Notes: generated from the sequence alone by a model not told the origin. A stretch of 36,565 nt of DNA from JAJOKK01 sp965370555 (GCA_965370555.1 CBDUVB010000016.1:1-36565), one strand, 5' to 3'. Counted from the stretch's first letter, positions 1-10,893 are shown. A program made the numbers and translations.

Positions 1-1
1 A

Positions 2-172
2 ATGGTCGTGGAGACCGAACGAGAGGATGATGGTCGCTGGATCGCGGAGATCCCTTCTCGTCTTGGTTGGCCCGATTTTGCATTCGCGTCTCACGATCGG
101 GAAAAAATTGATCCCCGTATGCCTGCGCGTATCGCTCAACAAACGGGGCTGACACCAGAAGATTTGAAATAG
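2..172 (+). pseudogene. HicB/HicA-like toxin-antitoxin remnant (partial at left edge)
   Basis: An open frame runs from the window edge to TAG at 170-172. Its first half (ETEREDDGRWIAEIP) looks like the N-terminal strand region of HicB-family antitoxins. Its second half (HDREKIDPRMPARIAQQTGLTPEDL) resembles the C-terminus of HicA-like toxins. The HicB middle and C-terminus and the HicA N-terminus are missing, so the simplest reading is a hicB-hicA pair collapsed by an in-frame deletion. The ATG at 2 need not be the true start because the frame is open to the edge. The assignment rests on remembered family motifs; a small intact HicB-like orphan is the alternative. Confidence 0.45.
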
Positions 173-180
173 CCCCAAAA

Positions 181-345
181 TAAACTACCCCACCGCAAGC
201 AGTCGGGGTATCAATAGCATCACGTCACACCGGCGAAAGCCGGTGTCCACGAACGAACCACTGGATTCCGGCATACGCCGGAATGACGACATTCGCAGCA
301 AGCTACAGTCGTAGCAAGCTGCGGGGAATCCAGCCTGCAGAGATT
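181..345. repeat. dispersed palindromic repeat cluster with two tetraloop hairpins
   Basis: There is no gene between 173 and 404. The stretch holds two perfect 8-bp stems: 227-246 (ACACCGGC, loop GAAA) and 265-284 (ATTCCGGC, loop ATAC). They are flanked by CCCCACCGCAAGC...GGGGTA (189-210) and AGCAAGCTGCGGGGAAT (about 313-330). This is the look of intergenic REP-like or MITE-like repeats common in environmental bacteria. A related CGTAG/CTACG element occurs at 36320-36345. Any function, such as transcript ends or RAYT substrate, is inference. Confidence 0.65.
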
Positions 346-404
346 GAACGATCGCGTTCAACGAACTCGGGTCTCGTCACAATACGTATAGAGGGAGGAT
401 CACG

Positions 405-812
405 ATGATCAAGACAGAACACGAGCAGGAATTGATGGTGCGGTTGAAGGACGGGGAGGAGTTGATCGCTTCCTTAAAGGGTCTCTCGCTCGATTCAGGG
501 GTTCTCCTGAACGGTGTAGGGATGCTGCGCGACCTCGAACTCGGGTACTGGAACGGGACGAGCTACGAGATTATGCTGCTAGCCGAACCGGTGGAGCTTC
601 TATCTCTCCAAGGAAATTTCGCATGCAAGGATGAAGAGCGGATCGTTCACTGTCACGCCACGGTCGCCAAACACGGTGGAGCCGCCTTTGGCGGGCACGT
701 GCTCAAGGCTACGGTGCACAATACCGCGGAGATCTTCATCCACAAGCTTATCGCGATTACCCTCGAACGAAAGATGGAAGAGACAGGGCTTGCCGGTCTC
801 TATCCCCGTTAG
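405..812 (+). CDS. PPC/DUF296 domain protein
   Basis: This 135-residue protein is a single PPC domain (DUF296), the fold also found in plant AT-hook proteins and small bacterial and archaeal stand-alone proteins whose role is mostly unknown. Family marks are the GVGMLRDLELGYW segment (about residues 37-49), the HCHATVA histidine strand (about 82-88) and the AFGGHVLKATVHNTAEIFI core (about 94-112). The start is ATG 405 with GGGAGGA a few bases upstream. It converges with fmt: its TAG (810-812) overlaps the fmt stop (809-811). Domain call is firm, function unknown; the stand-alone protein has no AT-hook. Confidence 0.85.
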   Translation: MIKTEHEQELMVRLKDGEELIASLKGLSLDSGVLLNGVGMLRDLELGYWNGTSYEIMLLAEPVELLSLQGNFACKDEERIVHCHATVAKHGGAAFGGHVLKATVHNTAEIFIHKLIAITLERKMEETGLAGLYPR

Positions 813-1732
813 CCGAAGCGCGTCTCTCCCCTCAGGCCGTTTAAGAAGTCGTGTCCGCTCACCCGTGGTCGGGATTCACGTTGCACTTCCATGATCTCGA
901 TCAGGTCGTCACCAGTGCCAACGAGAAAGCGTCCCGTCTCCTTGAGGGTGATCTCGCCAGGGTGAACATCACCGCACCCGATTCCGGTCACGAGCGTGCG
1001 ATGAACCTTCACCATCTCCTTACCCAGGAGGGCAAACGCACCCGGATATGGATTCATCCCTCGTACCCGGTCATGGATCTCCTGTGCTGTCTGTGTCCAG
1101 TCGATCTTCCCGTCTTCGCGGCAGAGCTTGGGCGCTAGCGAGGCTTCATCTTCGTTCTGTACGGTTGGCACCAGGGTCTTATCCTCAATCCCGCTTAGGG
1201 TTTCGATTATGACCTTCGCCCCAAGAGTAGCCAGGCGATCGTGCAACTCCCCTGCAGTCTCGTCCTTCCCGATCGCAAGTGGCTCTTTCATGAGGACCTT
1301 CCCGGTATCCATCCCTTTGTCGATTAAGAAGGTGGTGATCCCAGTCTCCTGTTCACCGTTGATGATCGCCCAATTGATCGGTGCTGCGCCGCGGTATCGG
1401 GGGAGGAGCGAGGCGTGGATGTTGATCGTCCCCAATGGAGGGAGGGCGAAGACAGCCTTCCTGAGAAGCTGACCGTAGGAGGCAACGACAATAGCATCGG
1501 GGGCGGCATTCCCCAGGAGATCAAGCCCATCAGGGCTGCTGATTCGTTCCGGCTGAGCCACCTTGAGCCCGAGCTCGCTCGCTGCCACTTTGATTGCAGG
1601 CAGGCACAACCGGCGCTTACGTCCGGCGGGGCGATCCGGTTGGGTGATGACGAGCGCGACATTATGAGCTTCAGCAAGGGCACAAAGGGCCGGACAGGCA
1701 AAGGCTGAGGTGCCAAGGAAGACGAGCCTCAT
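809..1732 (-). CDS. fmt: methionyl-tRNA formyltransferase
   Basis: Transfers the formyl group of 10-formyl-tetrahydrofolate to initiator Met-tRNA. At 307 residues it has normal length. The N-terminal Rossmann-like formyltransferase domain starts MRLVFLGTSAFA; the catalytic segment INIHASLLPRYRGAAPI carries Asn104 and His106, and MDTG supplies Asp142, matching the family triad. The C-terminal OB-like domain follows (about residues 205-300). Its ATG overlaps the def stop codon as ATGA (1729-1732), so def and fmt are one translationally coupled operon, the usual bacterial pairing for adding and removing the formyl group. Confidence 0.97.
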   Translation of the reverse strand: MRLVFLGTSAFACPALCALAEAHNVALVITQPDRPAGRKRRLCLPAIKVAASELGLKVAQPERISSPDGLDLLGNAAPDAIVVASYGQLLRKAVFALPPLGTINIHASLLPRYRGAAPINWAIINGEQETGITTFLIDKGMDTGKVLMKEPLAIGKDETAGELHDRLATLGAKVIIETLSGIEDKTLVPTVQNEDEASLAPKLCREDGKIDWTQTAQEIHDRVRGMNPYPGAFALLGKEMVKVHRTLVTGIGCGDVHPGEITLKETGRFLVGTGDDLIEIMEVQRESRPRVSGHDFLNGLRGETRFG

Positions 1733-2226
1733 GCATCTTTCTCCTTCTGTTTACGGCGATACTCTTTAAGCAGGCTGCGCCGTCGCGCCGGGCTTAGGTA
1801 GTCGATGAATAAGACGCCGTTTAAATGGTCAATCTCGTGTTGGATCGCCCGTGCCATCAGTCCCTCGCCTTCGATGTCGATCGTCTTCTCATCGAGGGTG
1901 ACTCCCCGAAGGTGTGCTTGCAGCTTGCGAGTAATATCGGCGTCGACCCCAGGGATGCTCAGGCACCCCTCTAAGATCTCCTCGGATTCTTGCGAGGTTT
2001 CGATGATCTCCGGGTTGATCAGAACATGGAACTTCCCGTCGAGGTCAAGGACGATGATCCGCTTGGAGACACCGATCTGTGGAGCGGCGATCCCGATTCC
2101 GTTGGCACGGAGCATCGCTTCCACCATCTTCTCCGCTATTTGTTTCGTCGCTGAGTCGATCTTCGTGATTGGATCGGCTGTACGACGGAGGACAGAATCC
2201 CCGTAGGTCCTGATTTCTATCGACAT
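1729..2226 (-). CDS. def: peptide deformylase
   Basis: Removes the N-formyl group from nascent proteins. All three metal and catalytic motifs are present: G43IGIAAPQIG, E87GCLS with metal ligand Cys89, and Q129HEIDH with His130, Glu131 and His134. A longer reading frame begins at 2277, but ATG 2226 (MSIEIRTYGD) gives the standard N-terminus and 165 residues, and has GGGAGG plus AAGGGG just upstream. The basic C-terminal tail (RRKQKEKD) is common in the family. First gene of def-fmt, probably transcribed from the promoter at 2251-2279. Confidence 0.96.
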   Translation of the reverse strand: MSIEIRTYGDSVLRRTADPITKIDSATKQIAEKMVEAMLRANGIGIAAPQIGVSKRIIVLDLDGKFHVLINPEIIETSQESEEILEGCLSIPGVDADITRKLQAHLRGVTLDEKTIDIEGEGLMARAIQHEIDHLNGVLFIDYLSPARRRSLLKEYRRKQKEKDA

Positions 2227-2245
2227 TCCCCTTGCCTCCCGCAGC

Positions 2246-2279
2246 ATATAATTATATAGTAACCCTCGATATGCCACAA
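2246..2279. promoter_or_regulatory. overlapping divergent promoters of def-fmt and recG
   Basis: The 12-base palindrome ATATAATTATAT (2246-2257) provides TATAAT on both strands: 2247-2252 forward and 2256-2251 reverse. On the minus strand TTGTGG (2279-2274) lies 17 bases upstream of its -10, a usable promoter for def-fmt with a leader of about 17 bases. On the plus strand no good -35 is seen 17 bases upstream. RNA polymerase could occupy only one side at a time, so mutual competition is likely but inferred. Confidence 0.55.
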
Positions 2280-2291
2280 GAGAACGAGGAT

Positions 2292-4574
2292 ATGACGATC
2301 CGAATCGAGAAGGTCTTGAAGCTCGAAGGCGCGCGCGGGTACAACGACGACGCGGTCACGTGTGGGTTGGAGGCGTTCATCCAGCAAAACCTCCCCGATG
2401 CCCTCTCGCTCGTTGCTGGTTATGCGCAGAGCGGCCCCTTCGATCGCCAGAAGGCCATCTCCCTCCTCCACGACCACCTCGCCGGAGCTGATGTTGGGGA
2501 AGAACCTGTTGACGATGGGAATCCCCCCGGGACGAGCCCCACTGGGGTAAGCCCCGCCGACCTTCTCCTCCCGGTCCGCTATGCTAAGGGGGTGGGGGAG
2601 AAGCGGGCCGCACGCCTGCACAAACTCGGGATCGACACGATTGAGGATCTTCTCACCTACCTCCCGCGCCGCATTGAGGATCGCTCTCATTTTGCTTCCA
2701 TTGGGACGCTACGGCGCAATCAGGAGGTTGCTGTGCGGGCGGAAATCCTCGCCGTCGACCAGATCCGTACGAGCGAGCGCACTACCCTTGTCAAGGCAGC
2801 AGTAGGGGACGGGACCGGCTTTCTCTATGCAACCTGGTTCAACCAACCCTGGCTCGCCAAGCAGCTCCCCCGCGGGGAGACGATCGACCTCTTCGGTAAG
2901 GTGGAGATAAGCTACGGGAAGCTTCAGATGACCTCGCCGGTGTGGGAGCCGGCCGAGGAAGGGATGGAGATAGGGAGACTGGTTCCGATCTACCCGGTCA
3001 CGGAAGGGGTGAGCGACCGCTCCCTTCGTGCACTGATCGCGCGCAATTTCACTCTCTACAAGGGAGTGTTCTGTGATACCCTCCCCGACCAGGTGCGCGA
3101 GCGGCACCACCTGCTCGCAAAGTCTGATGCCATCGGTTCGCTCCACTCTCCCTCAAGCCCGGAGACGTTCGAGAAAGCCCGCCGCAGCCTCGCCTTCGAG
3201 GAGCTCTTCCTCCTTCAACTTGGCATAGCGCAGGGATCATGCGGAAACCCGGGGACGTCCCACGCGGGCTCTGGCAAAATCGTCGATTCGTTCCTCGCGC
3301 AGCTCCCGTTTCGCCTGACGGTCTCCCAGCAGGGGGCGCTGCGGGAGATCCTCGCCGATCTGCACGCGCCGACGCGGATGATGCGTCTGTTACAGGGGGA
3401 TGTCGGGTCTGGAAAGACGATCGTCGCTCTGGTCGTTGCCCTCTCCGCAATCGAGGCGGGGTATCAAGTGGCACTGATGGTTCCGACGGAGATCCTTGCC
3501 GAGCAGCATTCCAGGAGGATCTCGGAATTGCTCGCCGGCCTTCCCGTCCGCGTCGCTCTCCTTACCGGGGGAAAGAAGGACAAGGAGGCAGTGAAGGAGG
3601 AGGTTGCCGCGGGGAGGATCGATCTCCTTGTGGGGACGCACGCTCTCATCCAGGAAGACGTCTCCTTTCACGCGTTGGGCTTGGTAATCATCGACGAGCA
3701 ACACCGCTTCGGTGTGGTACAACGCTCGTTAATCGAGGAGAAGGGGGAGATGGTCGACCTCCTCGTAATGAGCGCGACCCCCATCCCCCGCACGATTGCT
3801 CTCACCCTGTACGGAGAGTTCGACGTTTCGCTGATCGGCGAGATGCCGTTGGGAAAGAAGGAGATCCACACCATCTGGGTGTCGGAGAGCCGACGTTCCG
3901 AGGTCTACACCGAGGTCGGTCGACTCCTAGAAGCAGGAGAGAAGGGGTACGTCATCCTACCGTTGGTCGATGAATCGGAGAAGATTGACCTGAAGGCCGC
4001 TATTCAGGTCGCTCAGGAGCTCACCGCAGCCTTTCCATCCTTTGGGGTCGGCCTGATCCATGGGCGACTCTCCCCAGCGGAGAAGAATGGGGTGATGGAG
4101 GAATTCCAGGATGGAAGGATTCACCTTCTTGTCGCAACCACCGTGGTTGAGGTGGGTATCGATGTCCTCGATGCGAGCTTCATGGTGATCGAGCACGCAG
4201 AGCGGTTCGGCCTCTCTCAGCTTCACCAGCTACGCGGCCGTATAGGCCGTTCCGGACAGAAGGCGACCTGCTTTGCGATCGCGCAGGCGAAGACTGATGA
4301 GGCAAAGGGGCGCCTTTCCGCATTTTCAGCTCACCTCGACGGATTCAGAATCGCCGAGGAGGATCTCCTAATTCGGGGGCCGGGGGATCTTCTGGGAACG
4401 CGTCAGCACGGCTTCTTGAGCCAACTTCACGCCGTCGATCTGATTCGCGATATCGATATCATGGGGGAGGCACGGAAGGAGACGCGGGCCCTCGCGGGGA
4501 ATACGCTCTCTCCCGCTCTGGAGGACGAGATCGAGCGGCGCTTCGGCGAGGTCCTCAAGTGGCTGCACGTCTGA
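2292..4574 (+). CDS. recG: ATP-dependent DNA helicase RecG
   Basis: Remodels stalled forks and Holliday junctions. From ATG 2292 (MTIRIEKVLKLEG, with GAACGAGG upstream) the protein has 760 residues; an in-frame start at 2232 would add 20 residues lacking family character. It has an N-terminal extension with a helix-hairpin-helix-like VRYAKGVGEKRAARL segment, an OB-fold wedge domain (about 140-225), then the helicase core: Walker A GDVGSGKT (about 369-376), DEQHRFG (468-474), SATPIPRT (494-501), and the later TTVVEVGIDV and QLHQLRGRIGRS motifs. Divergent from def; downstream it converges on the 5S rRNA gene. Confidence 0.97.
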   Translation: MTIRIEKVLKLEGARGYNDDAVTCGLEAFIQQNLPDALSLVAGYAQSGPFDRQKAISLLHDHLAGADVGEEPVDDGNPPGTSPTGVSPADLLLPVRYAKGVGEKRAARLHKLGIDTIEDLLTYLPRRIEDRSHFASIGTLRRNQEVAVRAEILAVDQIRTSERTTLVKAAVGDGTGFLYATWFNQPWLAKQLPRGETIDLFGKVEISYGKLQMTSPVWEPAEEGMEIGRLVPIYPVTEGVSDRSLRALIARNFTLYKGVFCDTLPDQVRERHHLLAKSDAIGSLHSPSSPETFEKARRSLAFEELFLLQLGIAQGSCGNPGTSHAGSGKIVDSFLAQLPFRLTVSQQGALREILADLHAPTRMMRLLQGDVGSGKTIVALVVALSAIEAGYQVALMVPTEILAEQHSRRISELLAGLPVRVALLTGGKKDKEAVKEEVAAGRIDLLVGTHALIQEDVSFHALGLVIIDEQHRFGVVQRSLIEEKGEMVDLLVMSATPIPRTIALTLYGEFDVSLIGEMPLGKKEIHTIWVSESRRSEVYTEVGRLLEAGEKGYVILPLVDESEKIDLKAAIQVAQELTAAFPSFGVGLIHGRLSPAEKNGVMEEFQDGRIHLLVATTVVEVGIDVLDASFMVIEHAERFGLSQLHQLRGRIGRSGQKATCFAIAQAKTDEAKGRLSAFSAHLDGFRIAEEDLLIRGPGDLLGTRQHGFLSQLHAVDLIRDIDIMGEARKETRALAGNTLSPALEDEIERRFGEVLKWLHV

Positions 4575-4666
4575 TAGGGATTTCTCTCGACGTATAGTAC
4601 GGCAAAATGATGGGCAGAGTGTGCAAGAATGATCCGTTCGAGCTAACGTGTGTCAAAAGGAAAAAA

Positions 4667-4783
4667 CCAGGCAACGACCTACTCTCCCAACCCCTCGCAA
4701 GGTTAGTACCATCGGCGCAGGAAGGCTTAACTACCGTGTTCGGTATGGGAACGGGTGTTTCCCCTCCGCTATCTGTCACCTGG
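4667..4783 (-). rRNA. rrf: 5S ribosomal RNA
   Basis: Read on the minus strand, the region begins CCAGGTGAC and ends GTTGCCTGG, which pair as helix I. It contains the conserved CCCGTTCCCATACCGAAC segment and the GTAGGTCGTTGCC end. Length about 117 bases; ends are set by helix I and may be off by a base or two. It lies about 40 bases downstream of 23S in the same transcript. The RNA is followed at once by a T-rich run (TTTTTTCCTTTT on the minus strand), which with the 5S stem may end the transcript. No separate terminator hairpin is seen between 4575 and 4666. Confidence 0.95.
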
Positions 4784-4800
4784 AATCTCTACAATCTTTC

Positions 4801-4825
4801 TTGACAAGTGAACAGAGTGTGTACC

Positions 4826-4833
<8 letters not shown>
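4801..4833 (-). repeat. 3' arm of the 23S rRNA processing stem
   Basis: This 33-base stretch is the inverted complement of 7792-7824 apart from two positions, both of which become G-U pairs in the RNA. The arms flank 23S and would form the long double-stranded stem that RNase III cuts to release pre-23S. Confidence 0.85.
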
Positions 4834-7791
<2,958 letters not shown>

Positions 7792-7799
<8 letters not shown>

Positions 7800-7824
7800 G
7801 ATACACACTCTATTCACTTGTCAA
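7792..7824 (-). repeat. 5' arm of the 23S rRNA processing stem
   Basis: Partner of 4801-4833. The two arms are separated by nearly 3 kb yet pair over 33 positions with only two G-U wobbles, strong evidence for a selected rRNA processing stem rather than chance similarity. Confidence 0.85.
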
Positions 7825-7857
7825 AGACCCTCTGCACGCTTTCGCACGCAAGCAAAC

Positions 7858-7886
7858 ATTGTAACATCCCCCGTGTAGTCTGTCAA
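7858..7886 (-). promoter_or_regulatory. rRNA promoter P2
   Basis: On the minus strand a perfect TTGACA (7886-7881) is followed after exactly 17 bases by TACAAT (7863-7858). Transcription would start near 7851, a few dozen bases before the 23S processing stem. This supports independent transcription of 23S-5S. Confidence 0.85.
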
Positions 7887-7911
7887 CTCTACGGGAGACG
7901 CGACAGAGGAA

Positions 7912-7940
7912 ACTTTATCCAAGAAAGGCTCGCTTGTCAA
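7912..7940 (-). promoter_or_regulatory. rRNA promoter P1 (upstream tandem copy)
   Basis: A second minus-strand promoter: TTGACA (7940-7935), 17-base spacer, TAAAGT (7917-7912). It sits between the ogt stop (7978) and P2. Tandem promoters are typical of rRNA operons; its -10 is weaker than that of P2. Confidence 0.65.
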
Positions 7941-7977
7941 ATCAGCAAGAACAGCTGAATTAAGAGATCTTCCTCGA

Positions 7978-8490
7978 TCAAGCCCCTTTTTCTAACAGTA
8001 GAAGCCGCTCCTTCAAGCGCAATCCACCACCGAACCCCACGAGAGAGCCGTTCTTCCCGATGGCGCGATGGCAAGGAACGATGATAGGAAGCGGATTCGC
8101 TCCGACTGCCGCTCCAATGGCACGCGCCGCCCGCGGCCTCCCTACAGCGGCCGCGATCTCACCGTAAGAGCGCGTCTCACCGTAGGGGATGTTCAGAAGC
8201 TCGTTCCAAACCTCTATTTGAAAGGGAGTGCCCCGCATGTCGAGGGGAGAAGAGAAGGACTTCCGGTCTCCATTCAGGTACTCCTCGATTTCCTGGCGTG
8301 CCAGATCCTGGTTTACCGCAGCAGTCTTCGTTCCACCTTGGACGATCTCCACGCCAAGTCGTTCACTGAGCTCGGAGAGAGAGGTCCCGTGAAGATCGAT
8401 CAGGCGAATACCTTGCTCTGAGGAGACAAAGACGAAACACCATTCCTCCCAGAGGATCTTCGAGGCATACATTAGCTCCTTTTTTGCCAT
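7978..8490 (-). CDS. ogt: methylated-DNA--protein-cysteine methyltransferase
   Basis: Suicide repair enzyme that moves the alkyl group from O6-alkylguanine onto its own cysteine. At 170 residues it has the usual length. A poorly conserved N-terminal domain (1-85) precedes the DNA-binding and catalytic domain, with FQIEVWNELLNIPYGETRSYGEIA (90-113), the helix RAARAIGAAVGANP (120-133), and the active-site motif PCHRAIG with Cys140. The start ATG 8490 has GGAGGGG five to ten bases upstream. A minus-strand TATAAT (8556-8551) lies in the duplicated region upstream. It stands directly before the 23S-5S promoters, so read-through is possible. Confidence 0.95.
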   Translation of the reverse strand: MAKKELMYASKILWEEWCFVFVSSEQGIRLIDLHGTSLSELSERLGVEIVQGGTKTAAVNQDLARQEIEEYLNGDRKSFSSPLDMRGTPFQIEVWNELLNIPYGETRSYGEIAAAVGRPRAARAIGAAVGANPLPIIVPCHRAIGKNGSLVGFGGGLRLKERLLLLEKGA

Positions 8491-8950
8491 TTTCCCCTCC
8501 TAAAAACCTAGATTTCTTGCTTATCTGTAAAAACATGTCGAAATCACTGAATTATAAGGAAACCAGGAATCCGGGAAGTTCCAGAAGTTTCTGGGTCAAA
8601 GGAACCAATCTCCATTGCAATCTGTCTTGTTCCTGGCCTCCTGGCTTCCTGGCTTCCTCATAGTATTTTGATCGGCAGGGTTTCATGCCATTTTTGTGGT
8701 CTTGTGGTCCTTGGGGGGAAACAGTAGCTCGTTCTTTGCCATCTCTTCCCTCTTGATAATCTAAATCACCCATTCACCTGGAAAAATGCTCGAATCACTG
8801 AATTATAAGGAAACCAGGAATCCAGGAAATATCCGGGTTAGAGAAACCGATCTCCATTGCAATTCGTCTTGTTCCTGGCCTCCTGGCTTCCTCATAGTAT
8901 TTTGATCGCATGGTTTCATGCGATTTCATGGTTTCTAATAGGTTCTCGGG
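8472..8950. repeat. imperfect tandem duplication of the ogt upstream region
   Basis: There is no gene at 8491-8952. Unit A (about 8472-8722) and unit B (about 8723-8950) are diverged copies. Each holds, in order, an ATGGCAAA start region with ribosome binding site (minus strand), a minus-strand TATAAT (8556-8551 and 8807-8802), AGGAAACCAGGAATCC, an ATCTCCATTGCAAT core, a CTTGTTCCTGGCCTCCTGGCTTCCT block and CATAGTATTTTGATCG. AGGAA/TTCCT motifs give each an imperfectly palindromic look. Unit A starts the real ogt gene; unit B carries a dead copy of its first codons that soon goes out of frame. Confidence 0.75.
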
Positions 8951-8952
8951 CC

Positions 8953-9636
8953 TCAATCCGACGATCCCCCTTCCGTAAAGTGGAAAACATGATAGATCTC
9001 GACCTGAACGGACGGATCGCTTCGCCAACAATCGACAGGAGCCCCCTGTTTCTCGCACAGGCGCGAGAGGAACACCGCTGGATCGGGTAAAGCCTCCCAC
9101 ACCTGCGGGAGGTAGGTCGAAAGACCGTGGTTGGTTTTCAAGATCACCCCATCCTTTCCAGGATTGAGTTTAGCAAGGAGGTCATCCGGGCTATCGAAGA
9201 GGAGCGGTTGTGGAGCGTCGAGCACGCTGATCTCGATCCGTATCGCATCAATCTCATCCATGCTAACAGGGAGAAACCGGGGATCCTTCGTGGCAGCGAG
9301 CACGACGTTTCGCATAACGTTCTTGTAAAGCGGTTCGTGGGGGATGAAGTTGTCGATGATGCACCCGCGCAACGCCCCCTCCTTTGTCAGGGTGACAAAG
9401 CAGGCCGCTTCGCGCATCAACGCAGAGGAGAGTTCCCCTTGATCGACCTCCGCCTCTCCCTTCCCCGCGAGGACCGCCTCCAATTGACGGTGTGCAAGCC
9501 GAATGATGAGCTGCTGCTCATCAAGGGACAGGGGGGCATCTACGCTCTTCCTATTCATCCTTACCGCGATGATCCCGGTGGCGATGACCACAACCAAGAG
9601 CGAAATCGTCCATACCATCCGCCATCCATCGTTCAT
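8953..9636 (-). CDS. membrane-anchored AMMECR1-domain protein
   Basis: A 227-residue protein with an N-terminal membrane segment (about residues 7-26, WTISLLVVVIATGIIAV) and an AMMECR1 domain (about 38-220), called AmmeMemoRadiSam system protein A in bacteria and archaea. The family hallmark LRGCI is present as LRGCIID (about 90-96), with the IRIEISVLD strand and GKDGVILKTNHGLSTYLPQVWE. The domain's biochemical role is not established. It is usually soluble and often beside Memo and radical SAM partners; here it is anchored and alone. Start ATG 9636 follows GGAGGGGGAGG closely. Divergent from the M20 peptidase. Confidence 0.87.
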   Translation of the reverse strand: MNDGWRMVWTISLLVVVIATGIIAVRMNRKSVDAPLSLDEQQLIIRLAHRQLEAVLAGKGEAEVDQGELSSALMREAACFVTLTKEGALRGCIIDNFIPHEPLYKNVMRNVVLAATKDPRFLPVSMDEIDAIRIEISVLDAPQPLLFDSPDDLLAKLNPGKDGVILKTNHGLSTYLPQVWEALPDPAVFLSRLCEKQGAPVDCWRSDPSVQVEIYHVFHFTEGGSSD

Positions 9637-9687
9637 CCTCCCCCTCCATCTACATCACCATATCACCTGCTCGCCGCCTCGTCAACC

Positions 9688-9716
9688 TTGGACCCAAGGG
9701 TTGTACGCTCTATACT
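9688..9716 (+). promoter_or_regulatory. promoter of the M20 peptidase gene
   Basis: TTGGAC (9688-9693), 17-base spacer, TATACT (9711-9716). The gene begins at 9772 with GGAAGGGAG as ribosome binding site, giving a leader of about 50 bases. Confidence 0.65.
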
Positions 9717-9771
9717 CAAGCCTAACGACCAGCTAAGGCCGTGAACCCGATAGGAAGGGAGAAAGAGAAGT

Positions 9772-10848
9772 ATGGATAATCCATTAGTAACGACATTCTG
9801 CAAGATGGTGAGGATCGATAGCGAGTCGGGCGAAGAGGGACCGTTCATCGACTACTTGCGCGATCTATTCACCCGTGAACTGGGCGCGGCCTGCACGCTC
9901 GATAGCTACGGGAACCTGATCGCACGCATCCCCAGCGTGGGAACGGACAAGAGCGAACCGATCCTCCTTGCCGCTCACGCCGACACGGTGAAACCGGGGC
10001 GAGGAATAGAACCGGTCGTCGAGGATGGGGCAATCCGCTCCGCCGGCGAGACGATCCTCGGTGCCGACGACAAAGCAGGAATTGCCGAGATCTTCGAGGC
10101 CGTCCGCACCGCACAACGACGCCCCCCGGTAGAGATCGTCATTACCCGGGAGGAAGAGATCGGCCTCCACGGGGCGAAGCACCTAGATCTCTCGCTGATC
10201 ACCGCGAAGATGGGATTCATCGTCGATGGAGAGGAACCGAACACGATCATCATCGGCGGCCCGTCGCACGTCTCGCTCGACATCGAGATCACGGGCCGAG
10301 CGGCGCACGCCGGGATGGAGCCCGAGAAAGGGATCTCCGCGATCCGCGTAGCAGCGAAAGCGATCTCCGGAATGCCCGAAGGGAGGATAGACGAGGAGAC
10401 GACCGCCAACGTGGGAACGATCCACGGCGGGTTGATCAGGAACGGCATCCCTGATAAGGTCACGATAAAGGCCGAGTGCCGCAGCCTGAACCACGACAAG
10501 TGTATGCGCCAGGCCGACACGATGCGCCGTGCGTTCGAGGAGGCAGCGCAAGAGATGGGAGCTACAGTCGACATCAAGGTCGATCTGGAATACAAGGCCT
10601 CGCGCGTCTCCGAAGACGCTCCCGCTGTGAAGCTCGCCAAGAAAGCGATCCATGCCGCCGGCCTCACCCCAAAGACGGAAGTGATCACCGGAGGAACGGA
10701 TGCCCTCGTCCTTGCTGGGAGAGGGATCGACGCCGTTGTCCTTGGCTATGGCGGAGAAGCCGCGCACGCCACAAAGGAGCGGATCAGTATCTCTACGATG
10801 GAACAAGTGGTGGAGATCATCCGGCAGATCCTTTACGCCTCCGCATAA
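9772..10848 (+). CDS. M20 family metallopeptidase (PepT-like)
   Basis: A 358-residue di-zinc exopeptidase, probably a tripeptidase- or aminoacylase-like cytosolic enzyme. Metal site motifs in order: H69AD71, GADDKAG with bridging Asp99/Asp100, and EEEIG (127-131) carrying the catalytic Glu and a zinc ligand. The dimerisation lid domain (about 165-280) contains GRAAHAG. It ends with the HATKER-type histidine region. No signal peptide. The window has two further peptidases (peptidase T and M29) and an amino-acid importer, suggesting peptide use. Exact substrate cannot be read from sequence. Confidence 0.9.
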   Translation: MDNPLVTTFCKMVRIDSESGEEGPFIDYLRDLFTRELGAACTLDSYGNLIARIPSVGTDKSEPILLAAHADTVKPGRGIEPVVEDGAIRSAGETILGADDKAGIAEIFEAVRTAQRRPPVEIVITREEEIGLHGAKHLDLSLITAKMGFIVDGEEPNTIIIGGPSHVSLDIEITGRAAHAGMEPEKGISAIRVAAKAISGMPEGRIDEETTANVGTIHGGLIRNGIPDKVTIKAECRSLNHDKCMRQADTMRRAFEEAAQEMGATVDIKVDLEYKASRVSEDAPAVKLAKKAIHAAGLTPKTEVITGGTDALVLAGRGIDAVVLGYGGEAAHATKERISISTMEQVVEIIRQILYASA

Positions 10849-10854
10849 GTGAGG

Positions 10855-10883
10855 TTGACGAGTCTCCCCTCCACCGCTAAAAT
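10855..10883 (+). promoter_or_regulatory. promoter of tRNA-Asn
   Basis: TTGACG (10855-10860), exactly 17 bases, TAAAAT (10878-10883). The tRNA begins 11 bases after the -10, as expected for a tRNA promoter. It starts immediately after the peptidase stop codon. Confidence 0.75.
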
Positions 10884-10893
10884 AGGCTCATAT

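Noticed and set aside
8552..9100. Minus-strand open frames with repeated SKYYEEAR-type peptides
   Set aside because: They come from translating the duplicated noncoding repeat; there is no ribosome binding site and the two copies drift in frame.
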